Below are positions 1-10,084 of a DNA stretch of 64,000 nt, piece by piece; position 1 is the first letter of the stretch, and every line of letters begins with the position of its first letter. The notes under the pieces were generated by a model. It had not been told where the DNA came from and made no database searches. It saw only the letters and a list, made by a program, of their open reading frames with translations. The DNA is from Skeletonema tropicum (Eukaryota; Bacillariophyta; Thalassiosirophyceae; Thalassiosirales; Thalassiosiraceae), in assembly GCA_037178625.1 (NCBI GenBank), contig CM074131.1, positions 2,852,001 through 2,916,000 on the forward strand, written 5' to 3'. The position numbers and the translations under genes are program-made.

Positions 1-3000
1 ACGTCCTTCCAACGTTCCACCGTCATTGAACCGTCGGCACCTTCTCCCAATGTTCGAATCTGCTCCTCTTTAATCTTCTTGTAGATCCCTTCAAGGTACT
101 CAACGGGAAGGTCCTTGTCACTGATTTCTTTCCCGTAGTTTTTGTTGTTTCTGACAAAGTCAATGACCTTCATTTTTCTATCAGGTCGAATGTTTTCATT
201 GTGCAGGTCAGTGTTTAGCATAATGATACTGAATGACAGCAAGTAGGCGGCATCTGCAGCGCGCTTCTCGTCCGACGAAAAAAGTTTCAATGATCCATTA
301 ATTGATTCTTCACAAACACACCCGACACTTTCAGAAAAGCCCTGTAGAATTCTGTCAATCATTTGCGCTTCACCGGGAAGACGGAAGGCTGCCAAGAACA
401 TGCGTAGACTATCCAACAAACTTTGATTTTCAAAGCCGAACGACGAACAATACATAGTGAGAACTTCTTTGTGAAACCAATCTAAGTCCCAAACTGCAGG
501 GGGTTTCTCTGCCTTGGCAGCATCTTTGCCTATTTCGCCCAGGTATTGACCAACAGCTGCTTTGTCAAGACCAACGACAAGGCCTGTGCGTAAAAACGCT
601 GCAACGCTATGCGGTGTCACAGGATTGGGCAAAATCCCGTGATCGACAAGATGTTGGAACCCTTTCTTTGGCTTCTCATTGAATAGTCTAGCGGCATGAT
701 GGAGTAAACGTTTGTGATGTTTGGCTTCTCGCAGGCCTTCAGTAGAAGGTGTGGTAGCTTCGCTAACCTGTTGCGAGTCTTCCTTCTTTTCTTCACCTAG
801 CGAAGAAAGTGACTCTACCCCGTGAAATAGTCGTCTGAGACACCCTAGGAGAGCTTCAAAGCAGAGCTCCTTCAAATGATCCGGAACAGGTCGATGCCTC
901 GTGATAAATGTCGGGGAAAACCCGCCCTTCTGAGAAGTTGGTGACTGTTGTCCATGAAGAGCCAGACTGACTCGGTGACATGGAAGGCAGTATGGATTCG
1001 CCATCTTCGTCTACATTTCCTCCACAACAACGGCTAAGTTCTACCAGTAACCCCGATGCAACATCTGATTCTGTGGGGGAGCAGTCATACGCTAAAAATA
1101 GCTCCTCCAGAGTACTCATTGACCCTACCGACTTTGGCCCATTTTCCATCCCATGCAGCGACAAAATATCAACAAGACTTTCAAGTATCACTTCTACTTG
1201 CGAATCGAATAGCACGTTTGCTTGATAGACTGCCCCATCTTCTGGCAGTGGACGACGACGCAATAGAGATAAGGCTCGCTGATAAAAGCCGGAAAATATG
1301 CTTTCAAATTGCGAGCAAAGTCTACTCCTCAATCGAGGCAAACTCCAAAGCAGAGATAATGTCGCGCAGACTTCAGAAAGAACTTCAAGCGATGTGCCAG
1401 GTGAACCAAGAATATCACTCGAAGTGCTCGATTGTGCAAATTCATCGAGATGTCCCCATACAGCTTGCCCGGTTGTTAGAAGTGCCAAACATAAATCATC
1501 CTCAATAAGAGCTAAGGTTGCCTTATCATCAACATTTGTTGCGTTCGCACCCTCTGTCGTCGAAGTAGTAATACTATCATCTCCTCCCCATCCCGTCTTG
1601 AGGCAACATTGTAATAATCGTAAACATAATGCCTTTTTCTCTTGAATATCGCTCAAACTTCCATACCACGTGGTACCACCACCACCACCACCACTTCCTT
1701 TCGACAAGGTCATTAACTGATCAATCAAAAATCCCAATATCTGTCTCCCCGCACCCAAATGCCTCGTACTCATCCTCTTCACCTTTCCATTATCTTCCCC
1801 ACCAAACACACAATGAATCATTTTCATCAAAACTTGTTCAAAATGAAATGCCAATGCGGGGGAATGATGCCCACCGCTGGAATGAACAAAGGTGTGTCTA
1901 GTCATGAAAACCGAGTGGAATGCCTCCATTAATACTCCTGCGGGAAGACGTTTTACTCGTACCTTGGGAACGTTGGTACTAGCGGTAGTAGTACGTTTGG
2001 ATGATGATGATGTTGTCGTCATAGAAGTCTTCCCATCATCACCAACACCTTGTTGTGTTGTTGCTGTTTCAACACCAACTCCCGCCCCCTCTTCACCATA
2101 GCCAACTGTCTCACCAACACCAACTCCCCATACTTCGGTCCACACGCATCCAATTCCACCAACAAACGTAACAAATCCGCAATGGCCATTCTCTACAGCC
2201 TCATCGGCATGTGCATCCGTTTGTTCGAATCGACATGCTAGTACTCCCTGTGCTATCGCCTCCAATGTTGTTGGAAAGTGCTGCTGCTGCTGCTGCTGCT
2301 GATTTTCGTCTGTGTTGTTGTTGGTCGTATTATCCACAACGTGTGGATCATTGCTGCCTTGTGTGATTTGGACAATGCTCCCACACTCTAGCAACTTGTA
2401 GAGTGAATTCAATGCCACGAGCGTATGTGGACCAGCGGCACGTGGATCAACAATAACTGCTAGGAATGGACGTGCATATGGTCCTGGATCGTTCATGTTG
2501 TTGTTGTTGTTGGTTGGTGATGGCATTGGAGGTAGTGAAGATGACGCTGTACGCAAGTTATTCCCAGCATGTTGTTCATCAGTCGGCAAATGTGGGATTG
2601 GATACGGAGGCACTGGAAGAACACCACCACCGCTACTGTCATTGTTGCCAGCACCAGATACGCCAACACTACTTGCATTACTAATAGTACTGCCAGGTGT
2701 TTGACGATGATAATGATGTTCGGGAGATGCAGGAACGGAGTGAGGTGTGGATGGATGATTGAAATTGTTCATTTCTGGCAAATTCACCGGTGATGTGGGT
2801 CGTGCCATGCGATCATCCTCTTCATTTTCATTGTTATTGCTGTTAGTGTTGTCATTGGATTCAGAAGGAGTGTTCATCAATGACATTGGTTGGTTGAGTA
2901 CCGCTAGAAGATACATTATTAAGATCTTCCTCATAAATATCTGGCGACGGACCATCTCCATGTTGTTTAGAGGCACGCTTTGGCGATGGAGGAGGTGGCA

Positions 3001-3548
3001 TGCGAACAGCACCACTGCTTGACCGAGGCGTTATGGACTGCCCAGTAGTAACGTTATCGTTATTGCTGTCGCTGTCGTAATTTTCATTGTTTCTCGATAA
3101 TAATTCTTCCTCTTTATTTGTCTGCTGCTGCTTGCTGTTGAGCACTCCAAACAATATCTCCATGCGGCACATGCTCACCACCAATCACCGCATTTGGTCC
3201 ACCACTACCACCAATATTAGCGCCACTATCACCATCCGACAAAAATCGAGTCCGCACGAGAGCACGCAACTCCTTCAGCCCCACCGCCAAATCTCCACGG
3301 GCAACGTACGGTGGTCCGCCACGCAGGGATGTTAGTACGAGACGAGCCTCTTGGCAGATGTGACGGGCTGCGGTGGAGGGGGAGGGGCGGGATTGATTGG
3401 GTGGATAGGAGGGGATGCTTGGGGTCGTCATTGCTGTGTGTGTGTGGTTCGAGCTACTGTTTAGTTGCTCATGGTCAATGGTCACCATCAACGATGTGTT
3501 TTGGATTTTGGATTTTTTGCTGTGGTAATGACACATACCAGTACTCAT
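1..3548 (-). CDS. GBF1/GNOM-type large Arf guanine nucleotide exchange factor, partial (C-terminus beyond left edge)
   Basis: Large Arf-GEFs activate Arf GTPases at Golgi or endosomal membranes. Three phase-consistent exons fit on the minus strand: 3548-3179, 2903-1015 and 929 to the window edge. Introns are 2904-3178 (GTGAGC...CTAG) and 930-1014 (GTAGAC...CTCAG). The N-terminus (ICQEARLVLTSLRGG) and the stretch PFLAVIVDPRAAGPHTLVAL resemble the DCB dimerisation domain. A HUS-like helical region follows, about residues 400-740. After the second splice comes DHLKELCFEALL, then the Sec7 domain from about residue 835: FNEKPKKGFQHL, QYLGEIGKD (candidate glutamic finger), FRLPGEAQMIDR and SIIMLNTDLHNENIRP. 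MTVERWKD just after Sec7 favours the GNOM/GBF1 class over BIG. Low-complexity N and Q runs (CAG repeat near 2281-2300) lie inside DCB. The family call is firm. The first intron is less certain because a low-complexity frame is also open there. Confidence 0.85.
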
Positions 3549-3647
3549 ACAGATACGTATGTGGTATCTTCATTATGTACAAGACACGAAGATGTTTATG
3601 CGAAATGATCGATTCATTAGGATGATTTATAGATTTTTATAGATTGT

Positions 3648-3684
3648 GATACCCTTGGATGCTACGTTGTTCATCCTTTCAGAA
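3648..3684 (+). repeat. 37-bp dispersed element, copy 1
   Basis: The stretch beginning GATACCCTTGGATGCTACGT is found again at 62801-62837 with 34 of 37 bases identical. Here it lies upstream of the Arf-GEF start, next to decayed gene relics. The other copy lies between two convergent genes. No function is recognised. It could be a small mobile-element remnant or a captured 3' end. Confidence 0.6.
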
Positions 3685-3693
3685 TAGTATTCA

Positions 3694-4040
3694 TTGCGAG
3701 GAAGGCAAGAGGCCCTCATCTTCCCCTTCGCGATGATCCGTTGGAATTGGATGGCAAACGGGACAAGTGATTTTCTAGAGAAGAGTAGAAAGAAACGTCG
3801 AGAGAGCTATCGTTTCTGTGCTTCCAGGCCTTTTTGTACGGGATATGTTGTCTATGTCCAGTGGAGCGAGTGCTATGCCAGTGAGGGGTGTGCAGGTGCA
3901 AGAGTTATACGAAGCGGACGAACACATTCTGGTTTGTTTCCTCAGGAAGCACATTCTCTCCTTCAGCTGTGTCTGTGTTCGACCCAAGTTGATGGCTCCT
4001 TGACTCAAGTCACGCTTCTTACGCAGCAGGATCAATAGAA
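3694..4040 (+). pseudogene. Relic of a MYND-family protein gene
   Basis: One plus-strand frame contains VQELYEADEHILVCFLRKHI (about 3890-3950). This matches AAKVEDLFKGDEHTLVSFLRKHI in the intact-looking MYND gene 2 kb downstream. The expected continuation (CSC, then the MYND zinc finger) is missing and adjacent frames are broken. It reads as a decayed paralogue fragment left by tandem duplication. No start, introns or stop can be assigned. Confidence 0.5.
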
Positions 4041-4224
4041 TTTGGACTTCTTCTGTTTACTTGACACGGGTGAACCATCGTATGGTAGTAGTGTATGTAT
4101 TTCAGTGTGTTTCTAGATCTAGCTTATTCTGCGTCTACGAGTACATAGTAGCAATCTCTCGATACTCAATGTCGACCAAGGCAAATCCCATAAATGTCGA
4201 AGCAAATCTAAATGTAAGCGTCTC

Positions 4225-4480
4225 TATATGGAGAGATCAGAACTCGTCATGCATCATGGAAAAGACTTCAGCTTTGCATCTGCTCAAAATCGAAGTCAGC
4301 CCAGACGATATGCTTCAATACTTCGATGTTACCGTCCTCAAGCGCCTTGTATGCTCTAAAATTTCATCCCTTAAACTCTCTTTGGTAGCGATGTACTCCT
4401 CATCAACGTCAACGTTATGATCGGCAGGAGATATTTCACGATACCCAGCCGAGAAGTTCTCAGCTCATTCATATGAAAAT
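4225..4480 (-). pseudogene. Possible decayed ankyrin-like fragment
   Basis: The minus strand gives three short peptide stretches in different frames: LRTSRLGIVKYLLP, then ADHNVDVDEEYIATKESLRD, then KALEDGNIEVLKHIVWADFD. The first and third have the look of ankyrin helices (xxGxxEVLKHIV). Two 1-nt frame changes separate them and no intron signals fit. This is a weak call resting on composition and motif resemblance only. Positions 4041-4224 hold nothing recognisable. Confidence 0.25.
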
Positions 4481-4799
4481 GTTTTCCTCTGAGAACCGTC
4501 GTTGTGACAAGATTCCACGTCAGATATACCAAGAAATATATATACGGTACTTGCTTCTCTTCAAGCTCCCTTCTCTTCCTAACCCCTTTCTTCTTCTCCC
4601 CACTCCTACCCTTGCCACTCCCCACTCACGAATCAGAAAAGATCTTCGGCGTTCAGAAGACATCGACAGCCATCAACCCCTTCCCTTCTCGGTATTGTAT
4701 CTCTCTAGAGACGTCGTCCTTCTCTCGATACGATAGGGGAGTTGTACTTATTTGGTGCCGGTGGCTGCTGCTTTCATTATTGTTGTAGGTTCATTAATT
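4481..4799. other. Intergenic upstream region of the TPR-MYND gene
   Basis: Pyrimidine-rich on the plus strand (4556-4625 is almost pure C/T). No coding signal or recognised motif. It presumably holds the promoter and 5' UTR of the gene starting at 4800. Confidence 0.4.
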
Positions 4800-6203
4800 A
4801 TGCTGAACGTGGAAGCAGATGAGAAGAAGGAGTGAGTAGTCTGCAATAGGAAACAGAGTTCATGTACGCCCTCGCTGCAAAACACTACGGTTTAGCTTTC
4901 TAACTCAAACCCTCCTATCATTTTGTGCGTCTAATTTTTTTCTTCTAAGGATTGGGAATGCAGCGTATGCTGCCAAGGATTTTGATGAGGCGATTAAGCA
5001 GTACACTGCCGCGATTGCTTTGGACTGCAAGAATTGTGTGTACTTTTCCAACAGGAGGTAAGTATCAGTGTCGCTATTTTACTTGCCAGCCTCTGAATTT
5101 ATTATTCATATTATACATGCTCTGAATCTCTTGCCCTTGTGTTATTTATTCGCATGTGTAGTGCCGCCTACGCTGCCAAGGGTGAATGGAAGTCTGCTGC
5201 TGATGATGCTAAAGAATGTATCAATATGAATCCGTCGTTTTTCAAAGGATACTACCGTCTTGCAAAAGCTCAATCAGAACAACAGCTTTTTACAGATGCA
5301 CTTGCAACCATCAAAAGGGGACTTGATGTTGGAACGAACGATCGGGAGTAGAAGAAACAAATGCGGAAGCTCAAGACTGAGGTAAAAGGCGCTAAGGACG
5401 AGGAGTATCGGAAGTCTTCCGCCGCTCAGATTCACAATGCCCTTCACAATGCCCTCGAACAACCATCCCAGTTGATCGAATCACTTGGGCTGCAGACGAG
5501 AACGCGCGTGATGGAACGAAAGGATATCGAAGAACTTATGAAAAACAACAAAAATTGCTGCATTCATGGAGCCGATTATATGCGCACTCTAATGCACCCA
5601 GACGGCAAATTCTTTCAAGAATTCGAAGCCACATTTTTGGATGGATTCGATAATGTCAAGTGCACAACCCTGACGTCCTTGCTTGGGGCGAAATTTTTAT
5701 CAGCTTATACAGCCACATTGGCCAAGTTTCCTGAAGAATGGAAAGACGAAAGTAAGATTGGGTTTGTTTTGTCTCATTTTGTATCAAACGCTACAAGTAA
5801 ATTGCTGGAAGGAAAAGTCGACGTTGCTCAATTCTATGCTTCCAGTGCATTTTTCGTTCAAGAAGCGTTCTCTATTTCCAATGGAACAATTACCCCAGTG
5901 AATGCTGCAAAAGTGGAAGATTTATTCAAAGGGGATGAACATACTCTGGTTAGTTTCCTTAGGAAGCACATTCCATGCTCCTGCCTGGATGAGAAGTACA
6001 AAGAGGTGAAGAACTTGCCAAAGATGAGTCTCTGCTACAACGAGCAATGCAGTCTTGGTAGGAGAGTAGAGCGAAGCAGGTTGAATCGTTGTTCTCGGTG
6101 TTGCCAGGCATTTTACTGCTCTCGTGAGTGTCAAGTGGCCGATTGGCCTAGGCACAAGACCATTTGCGACATCGATGCTATAATCAAGGCAGGTACTTTG
6201 TAG
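4800..6203 (+). CDS. TPR plus MYND zinc-finger protein with an in-frame TAG (possibly a pseudogene)
   Basis: Three exons join in phase: 4800-4831, 4950-5057 and 5162-6203. Introns are 4832-4949 (GTGAGT...TAAG) and 5058-5161 (GTAAGT...TAG). The joined frame spans 393 codon positions. The N-terminus carries TPR helices (IGNAAYAAKDFDEAIKQYTA; AAYAAKGEWKSAADDAKECI; PSFFKGYYRLAKAQ), as in co-chaperone-type adaptors. The C-terminus has a MYND zinc finger: CYNEQC, then CSRCCQAFYCSREC, then WPRHKTIC. MYND fingers usually mediate protein-protein contacts. Codon 110 (5349-5351) is TAG, yet the same frame continues for 284 codons with typical family sequence (KKQMRKLKTEVK). A TTG-to-TAG change would explain it. 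Options are a recent nonsense mutation, a sequencing error, readthrough or a variant allele. The broken paralogue at 3694-4040 makes local decay plausible. Confidence 0.75.
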
Positions 6204-6546
6204 ATCTACACAATCACATTAAGAATTTGTCGTAAAAAGAGACAACTTTACATCATTGGTTCATTTCAACCACGTCGACATAATAATATTTGATATTTTA
6301 TCTTCGATATGAACAATCTAAGAACTTACTCCTCAAAAAAGAATACAATGACCACGGCAGGGACTCACAACTTGACTTGGCTGCCTCCCACCTCGACTGC
6401 AGTAAGTCACCAGCTAGCTAGCCATTATAGTGTATGGTAAAGCAGGGAGGAAAAGTGACACGTGACATGACGAAATTCAAATGATTTGATCTTGATTGTG
6501 CACGACACAACAAAACAACATAATATAACGCCATAACATCTCCACC
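6204..6546. other. Intergenic region between the MYND and channel genes
   Basis: AT-rich from 6270 to 6350. It contains a GCTAGCTAGC-type palindrome near 6412-6422. No ORF or RNA gene is seen. It should hold the 3' end of the MYND transcript and the promoter of the downstream gene. Confidence 0.4.
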
Positions 6547-9500
6547 ATGGCAGCCGAAACAGCCGCCCTACCGCTCAACATCACCATAAATATGGGTGAT
6601 GTAAGCTTCAGCCTTACTCCTACACCTTCGCCTGGGCCATCTTCTACTCTTCGTCGCTCACCGTCGCCTCGAAAAGCCTCACCTTCACAAAGACGGCGTC
6701 CGATGAGAACGACCGGTTCTGTTGCCAATAACGGACCAACTTCACCTCCAATATTGTCGATACGTCAAGGGCCCATCTCTTCCTCGACTCCCCAATCTCC
6801 TTATAACTCAACCTTTGCGCCACCAGGTCACGTGAGGGGTATCAGAGATCGCTTTGAATTACAACAACGAGAAAGTCTACGGCGCTCCTCTATTTTTTCT
6901 TCTCGGGTTGCTGCCGATAATGGATCATCTACCACCGGCTACTTTGTAGATTTGCATTCGTTTACAGGGACGCTGCAAATAATACCGTCAAAACAGAATG
7001 TGGACCCACCAAAGCCCATGAATGTGAACCCACCCAGGCCCATGAAAGTTGATTCTCCAATGAAACGCACTGCGGACAGTCAGAATGATGAGAGTTTTAC
7101 AATTAGGCGAGTAAAGAAACGGAGTTTAACTCCTGTCAAACGAAATAGGAAAGAGAATACACTTGATGAAATTCAAGACAGTGCAGGAAAGAAATCTGTT
7201 CAATTCTCATTGACTGGTGGTGACGAAGAGCTGAATAGCTTAGGAAAGGATAAAAGTATCAATGACAATACTACGTTGATAAGAAATAATGAAGACAACG
7301 ACGCCACCATAGCAACAAAGAAGAAGCAAAATCTGCACAACAGCCCAAAGAAATCAAAAACAAAATCAATACCACCTCCTTTATCAACTCAGAAGCAAGA
7401 TCTGTACAGCAGCCCAGTTCTTGAAAAGTTATCAAAGGCAAAATCAATGCTAACGCCTCCACCTCCATTGTCAGCGTTAGCATCACCTCCTCTGAACGCA
7501 ACTGCCAGGATTGCTCGTGAAACTTCCTCTGCGTTAGCACGTACAAGTAAGTTTGCGTTGAAGCAGATTGCGTCAGTTGGAAACCATGCATATGATATGC
7601 TTCATGGTGATGCACCACCGAACTATTCAGCTCATATCAATGAGCTTTCACAGGCATCATTTGACTCTTTGGAGGATAAAACATATGTTGCGATTGATGG
7701 GACGGGCTATCACTATGCTTGTGCTGCGGATAATTTGGAAGATATTAGAAGTTTACTGGATGATGTCAAAGGAGATGGACTCTTCTATCTATGGAAAACT
7801 GACTGTAATGGACAGCTACCGTTACACGTACTTACAGAGAATATCAAATTAATAGAGGAGGATCCAGTGGGTTGTGAAGAAGTGGCCATCTCAATGATAG
7901 AACTAATGGGCCCAGCAAATCTAGTATACGCACTGTGCCCAAACTCTCTCTGGGCACCATTTATAAGCACGCTGGGAAGATGGACAGAGAGACTTCATGG
8001 AGGTAAATCAATGAAGATTCATGATACAACGGGGACAATATCTGAGAATGACAACGACCAAAGTTCTGCAAGAGAGAGCTCTGAAGCGACCACACAATCA
8101 CGGAAGAAGTCATCATATTTTCCTTTGTTTGGATCAACCATGACTACTAGAATGCAACCAACACTCATGACTGATACGGAAAAGCAAATGTATCTTCCAC
8201 AAAATGTCAAGATGACACATCACGTCTTGTGGAGTATACGCATGTTATCTCGGTTGATCGATCAGTATCCTGAACAAACAAGAGATTTCATCATGACCAA
8301 TTTGGCAACAGTACCGCTATTTTTAAAGAGTGTGCTTTTACTGAGCAACTTTGATGAAATGCAGAATATTCTCGAAACTTCGCTGGTATCACACGCAGTA
8401 CTTGATAAGCGTTCAATCAATGTGTGGCTGATAGCCATGTTGACTTCAAAGAGAGAAAGTAGGTATCGAGCAGTGACCTTTATCAATTTGCTATCGCGTT
8501 TGACACTGCTGGACTTGGTAGACAGTAGTTCCAGTTCAGAAAGATTCTCTGATGCAGAGATTGAGAGGTTTGTGCGAAATAGGGAAGAAACTTTCACCTG
8601 CATTCGCAATCTTCCTGGTTTGTTCCCTGCAGTCTTGGCGTTGGGTAAGGGACTAGAGACTCTTTCGACTTCACGTGTGTTGAGGTATGTTACAGCATCT
8701 ACGATCAGGAAATCAATCTCCTTCTTCGTTCTTCTGCTGGACTTCTTCTACGCTATATTTCTGTTGATGGACTACAGGCTACATGTTGAATTTGCTTTGA
8801 GCCATGATAGCGTCGATGGACATATCAACTATCGCGATTACAAATTTCTGTCGATTCCAATGAACTTCATCTCAGGGTATTTTCTGTTGAAAGAAGGCAT
8901 CACAGTGCTGTCACTCTATCTTACAAGTGAAACGCTTGCAAGAAGGTATTGTACATCATGGGGCAATATTCTTGATGTTGCATCGGCTGTCATGGTGCTT
9001 TCTTTTGGAGGTACGCTGTTGTACGATGCAAACTTTTTGGAAAATCAAGGTTTCGTGGCAAGCATAACAATGATGCTACTATGGCTGCGAATCATCAACC
9101 AATACAAAGTCATGAACAGTTCCTTCGCCTTGTTTGTTTATTCTGTCAAAGAAGTAATCAGGAAGGTCAAGTGGTTCCTTCTCTTTCTCCTGGCAGTTGT
9201 CTTTATGTTCTCTGATGCCGTACGAGCGGTTGTAGCGGCGAGAGGAGACTGTTTGAAGGATAGTTTGATTGATGATCCGTACATTCAAGAGTTTTGCAGC
9301 GATGGTTTCGTGGCAACAACAGTTAGGATGTATTCGGTGTTGGTTGGAGACGTCTCATTGGAGTACTTTCAATCCAGTGAAGCAATGGTCACTGTATTCT
9401 TCTTCTTCAGTTTCTTCTCGATCATCATACTATTCAACATTTTGATTGCCATCATCATCAGCGCCTATGAATCTACAAAGGAAAGAACTCGTGAGATTTT

Positions 9501-9987
9501 TGGTAGAGCAAGAGTTGAATATGCCGCTCACTTAATTGCGAGGAAGCAATTTATGTCAACTACAGAAACTTCGGATTTTCATAATGACAACTTTGCACCA
9601 AGGAAGTGGATAAGGAAGCTTGTTAGATTAGCTTACGCAGTGATTTCGGTTTGTGCATTATTCGCGGTTGAGTATGGATTCGCTGGTGCAGTGTACTACC
9701 TGATGCTTGAGCCTGATAAAGATATGATCCGCTCCCTGATGATCGTCTCAGTGAGCGTAGGAGCTGTCTTCAATGCTTACATTTTATCAGTGGGAGCAAC
9801 AAGTCTCTTCTTGTACTGTGAACAATTCAATCCAAGTGCAAGTGACAATGTAGTGAAGCGGTTCATGCGGGGTCTGGAGAAGGCCGTCACATTGTTTCAT
9901 CAATTACTCGGTTTCAATGAAGACATGGCCTTGGATCTGTCTGACGATGTCGATGAGGTGAAATCCTTGGGCAACGAAAATAAGTAG
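6547..9987 (+). CDS. TRP-like cation channel with ankyrin-like region
   Basis: A single exon of 1,146 residues. The first ~340 residues are Ser/Pro-rich and probably disordered. Residues ~385-440 contain an ankyrin-like stretch (GTGYHYACAADNLEDIRSLL; GQLPLHVLTENIKLIEE). Hydrophobic segments lie near residues 720-745, 768-800, 815-835, 838-855 and 873-895. They are followed by a pore-loop-like stretch with VLVGDVS (~930) and a final helix rich in F and I (~945-975), the arrangement of an ion-transport (PF00520) domain. LVGD resembles the GD-type filter of TRP and polycystin channels. Two further hydrophobic segments (~1028-1053 and 1063-1092) follow, which is more than the six usual for TRP. 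A role as a cation channel in the plasma or an internal membrane is inferred. Selectivity cannot be read from the sequence. Confidence 0.75.
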   Translation: MAAETAALPLNITINMGDVSFSLTPTPSPGPSSTLRRSPSPRKASPSQRRRPMRTTGSVANNGPTSPPILSIRQGPISSSTPQSPYNSTFAPPGHVRGIRDRFELQQRESLRRSSIFSSRVAADNGSSTTGYFVDLHSFTGTLQIIPSKQNVDPPKPMNVNPPRPMKVDSPMKRTADSQNDESFTIRRVKKRSLTPVKRNRKENTLDEIQDSAGKKSVQFSLTGGDEELNSLGKDKSINDNTTLIRNNEDNDATIATKKKQNLHNSPKKSKTKSIPPPLSTQKQDLYSSPVLEKLSKAKSMLTPPPPLSALASPPLNATARIARETSSALARTSKFALKQIASVGNHAYDMLHGDAPPNYSAHINELSQASFDSLEDKTYVAIDGTGYHYACAADNLEDIRSLLDDVKGDGLFYLWKTDCNGQLPLHVLTENIKLIEEDPVGCEEVAISMIELMGPANLVYALCPNSLWAPFISTLGRWTERLHGGKSMKIHDTTGTISENDNDQSSARESSEATTQSRKKSSYFPLFGSTMTTRMQPTLMTDTEKQMYLPQNVKMTHHVLWSIRMLSRLIDQYPEQTRDFIMTNLATVPLFLKSVLLLSNFDEMQNILETSLVSHAVLDKRSINVWLIAMLTSKRESRYRAVTFINLLSRLTLLDLVDSSSSSERFSDAEIERFVRNREETFTCIRNLPGLFPAVLALGKGLETLSTSRVLRYVTASTIRKSISFFVLLLDFFYAIFLLMDYRLHVEFALSHDSVDGHINYRDYKFLSIPMNFISGYFLLKEGITVLSLYLTSETLARRYCTSWGNILDVASAVMVLSFGGTLLYDANFLENQGFVASITMMLLWLRIINQYKVMNSSFALFVYSVKEVIRKVKWFLLFLLAVVFMFSDAVRAVVAARGDCLKDSLIDDPYIQEFCSDGFVATTVRMYSVLVGDVSLEYFQSSEAMVTVFFFFSFFSIIILFNILIAIIISAYESTKERTREIFGRARVEYAAHLIARKQFMSTTETSDFHNDNFAPRKWIRKLVRLAYAVISVCALFAVEYGFAGAVYYLMLEPDKDMIRSLMIVSVSVGAVFNAYILSVGATSLFLYCEQFNPSASDNVVKRFMRGLEKAVTLFHQLLGFNEDMALDLSDDVDEVKSLGNENK

Positions 9988-10084
9988 GTACGATACCTAA
10001 AATGCATACTAAGTTTAAAGTCGACTTGAATAGCAGTGTGAAATGTCTATTGCAACGAAAGTTAGAGTTAGAGTAGTAACCAAT

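Noticed and set aside
856..3184. Low-complexity frame at 2861-3184 as a coding part of the Arf-GEF
   Set aside because: Using it would need two unexplained frame changes, whereas the GTGAGC...CTAG intron 2904-3178 joins the flanking frames in phase.
5330..5370. A mini-intron removing the in-frame TAG of the MYND gene
   Set aside because: The only GT...AG pair around the stop would give an intron of about 21 nt, far below the 80-190 nt seen in this window.
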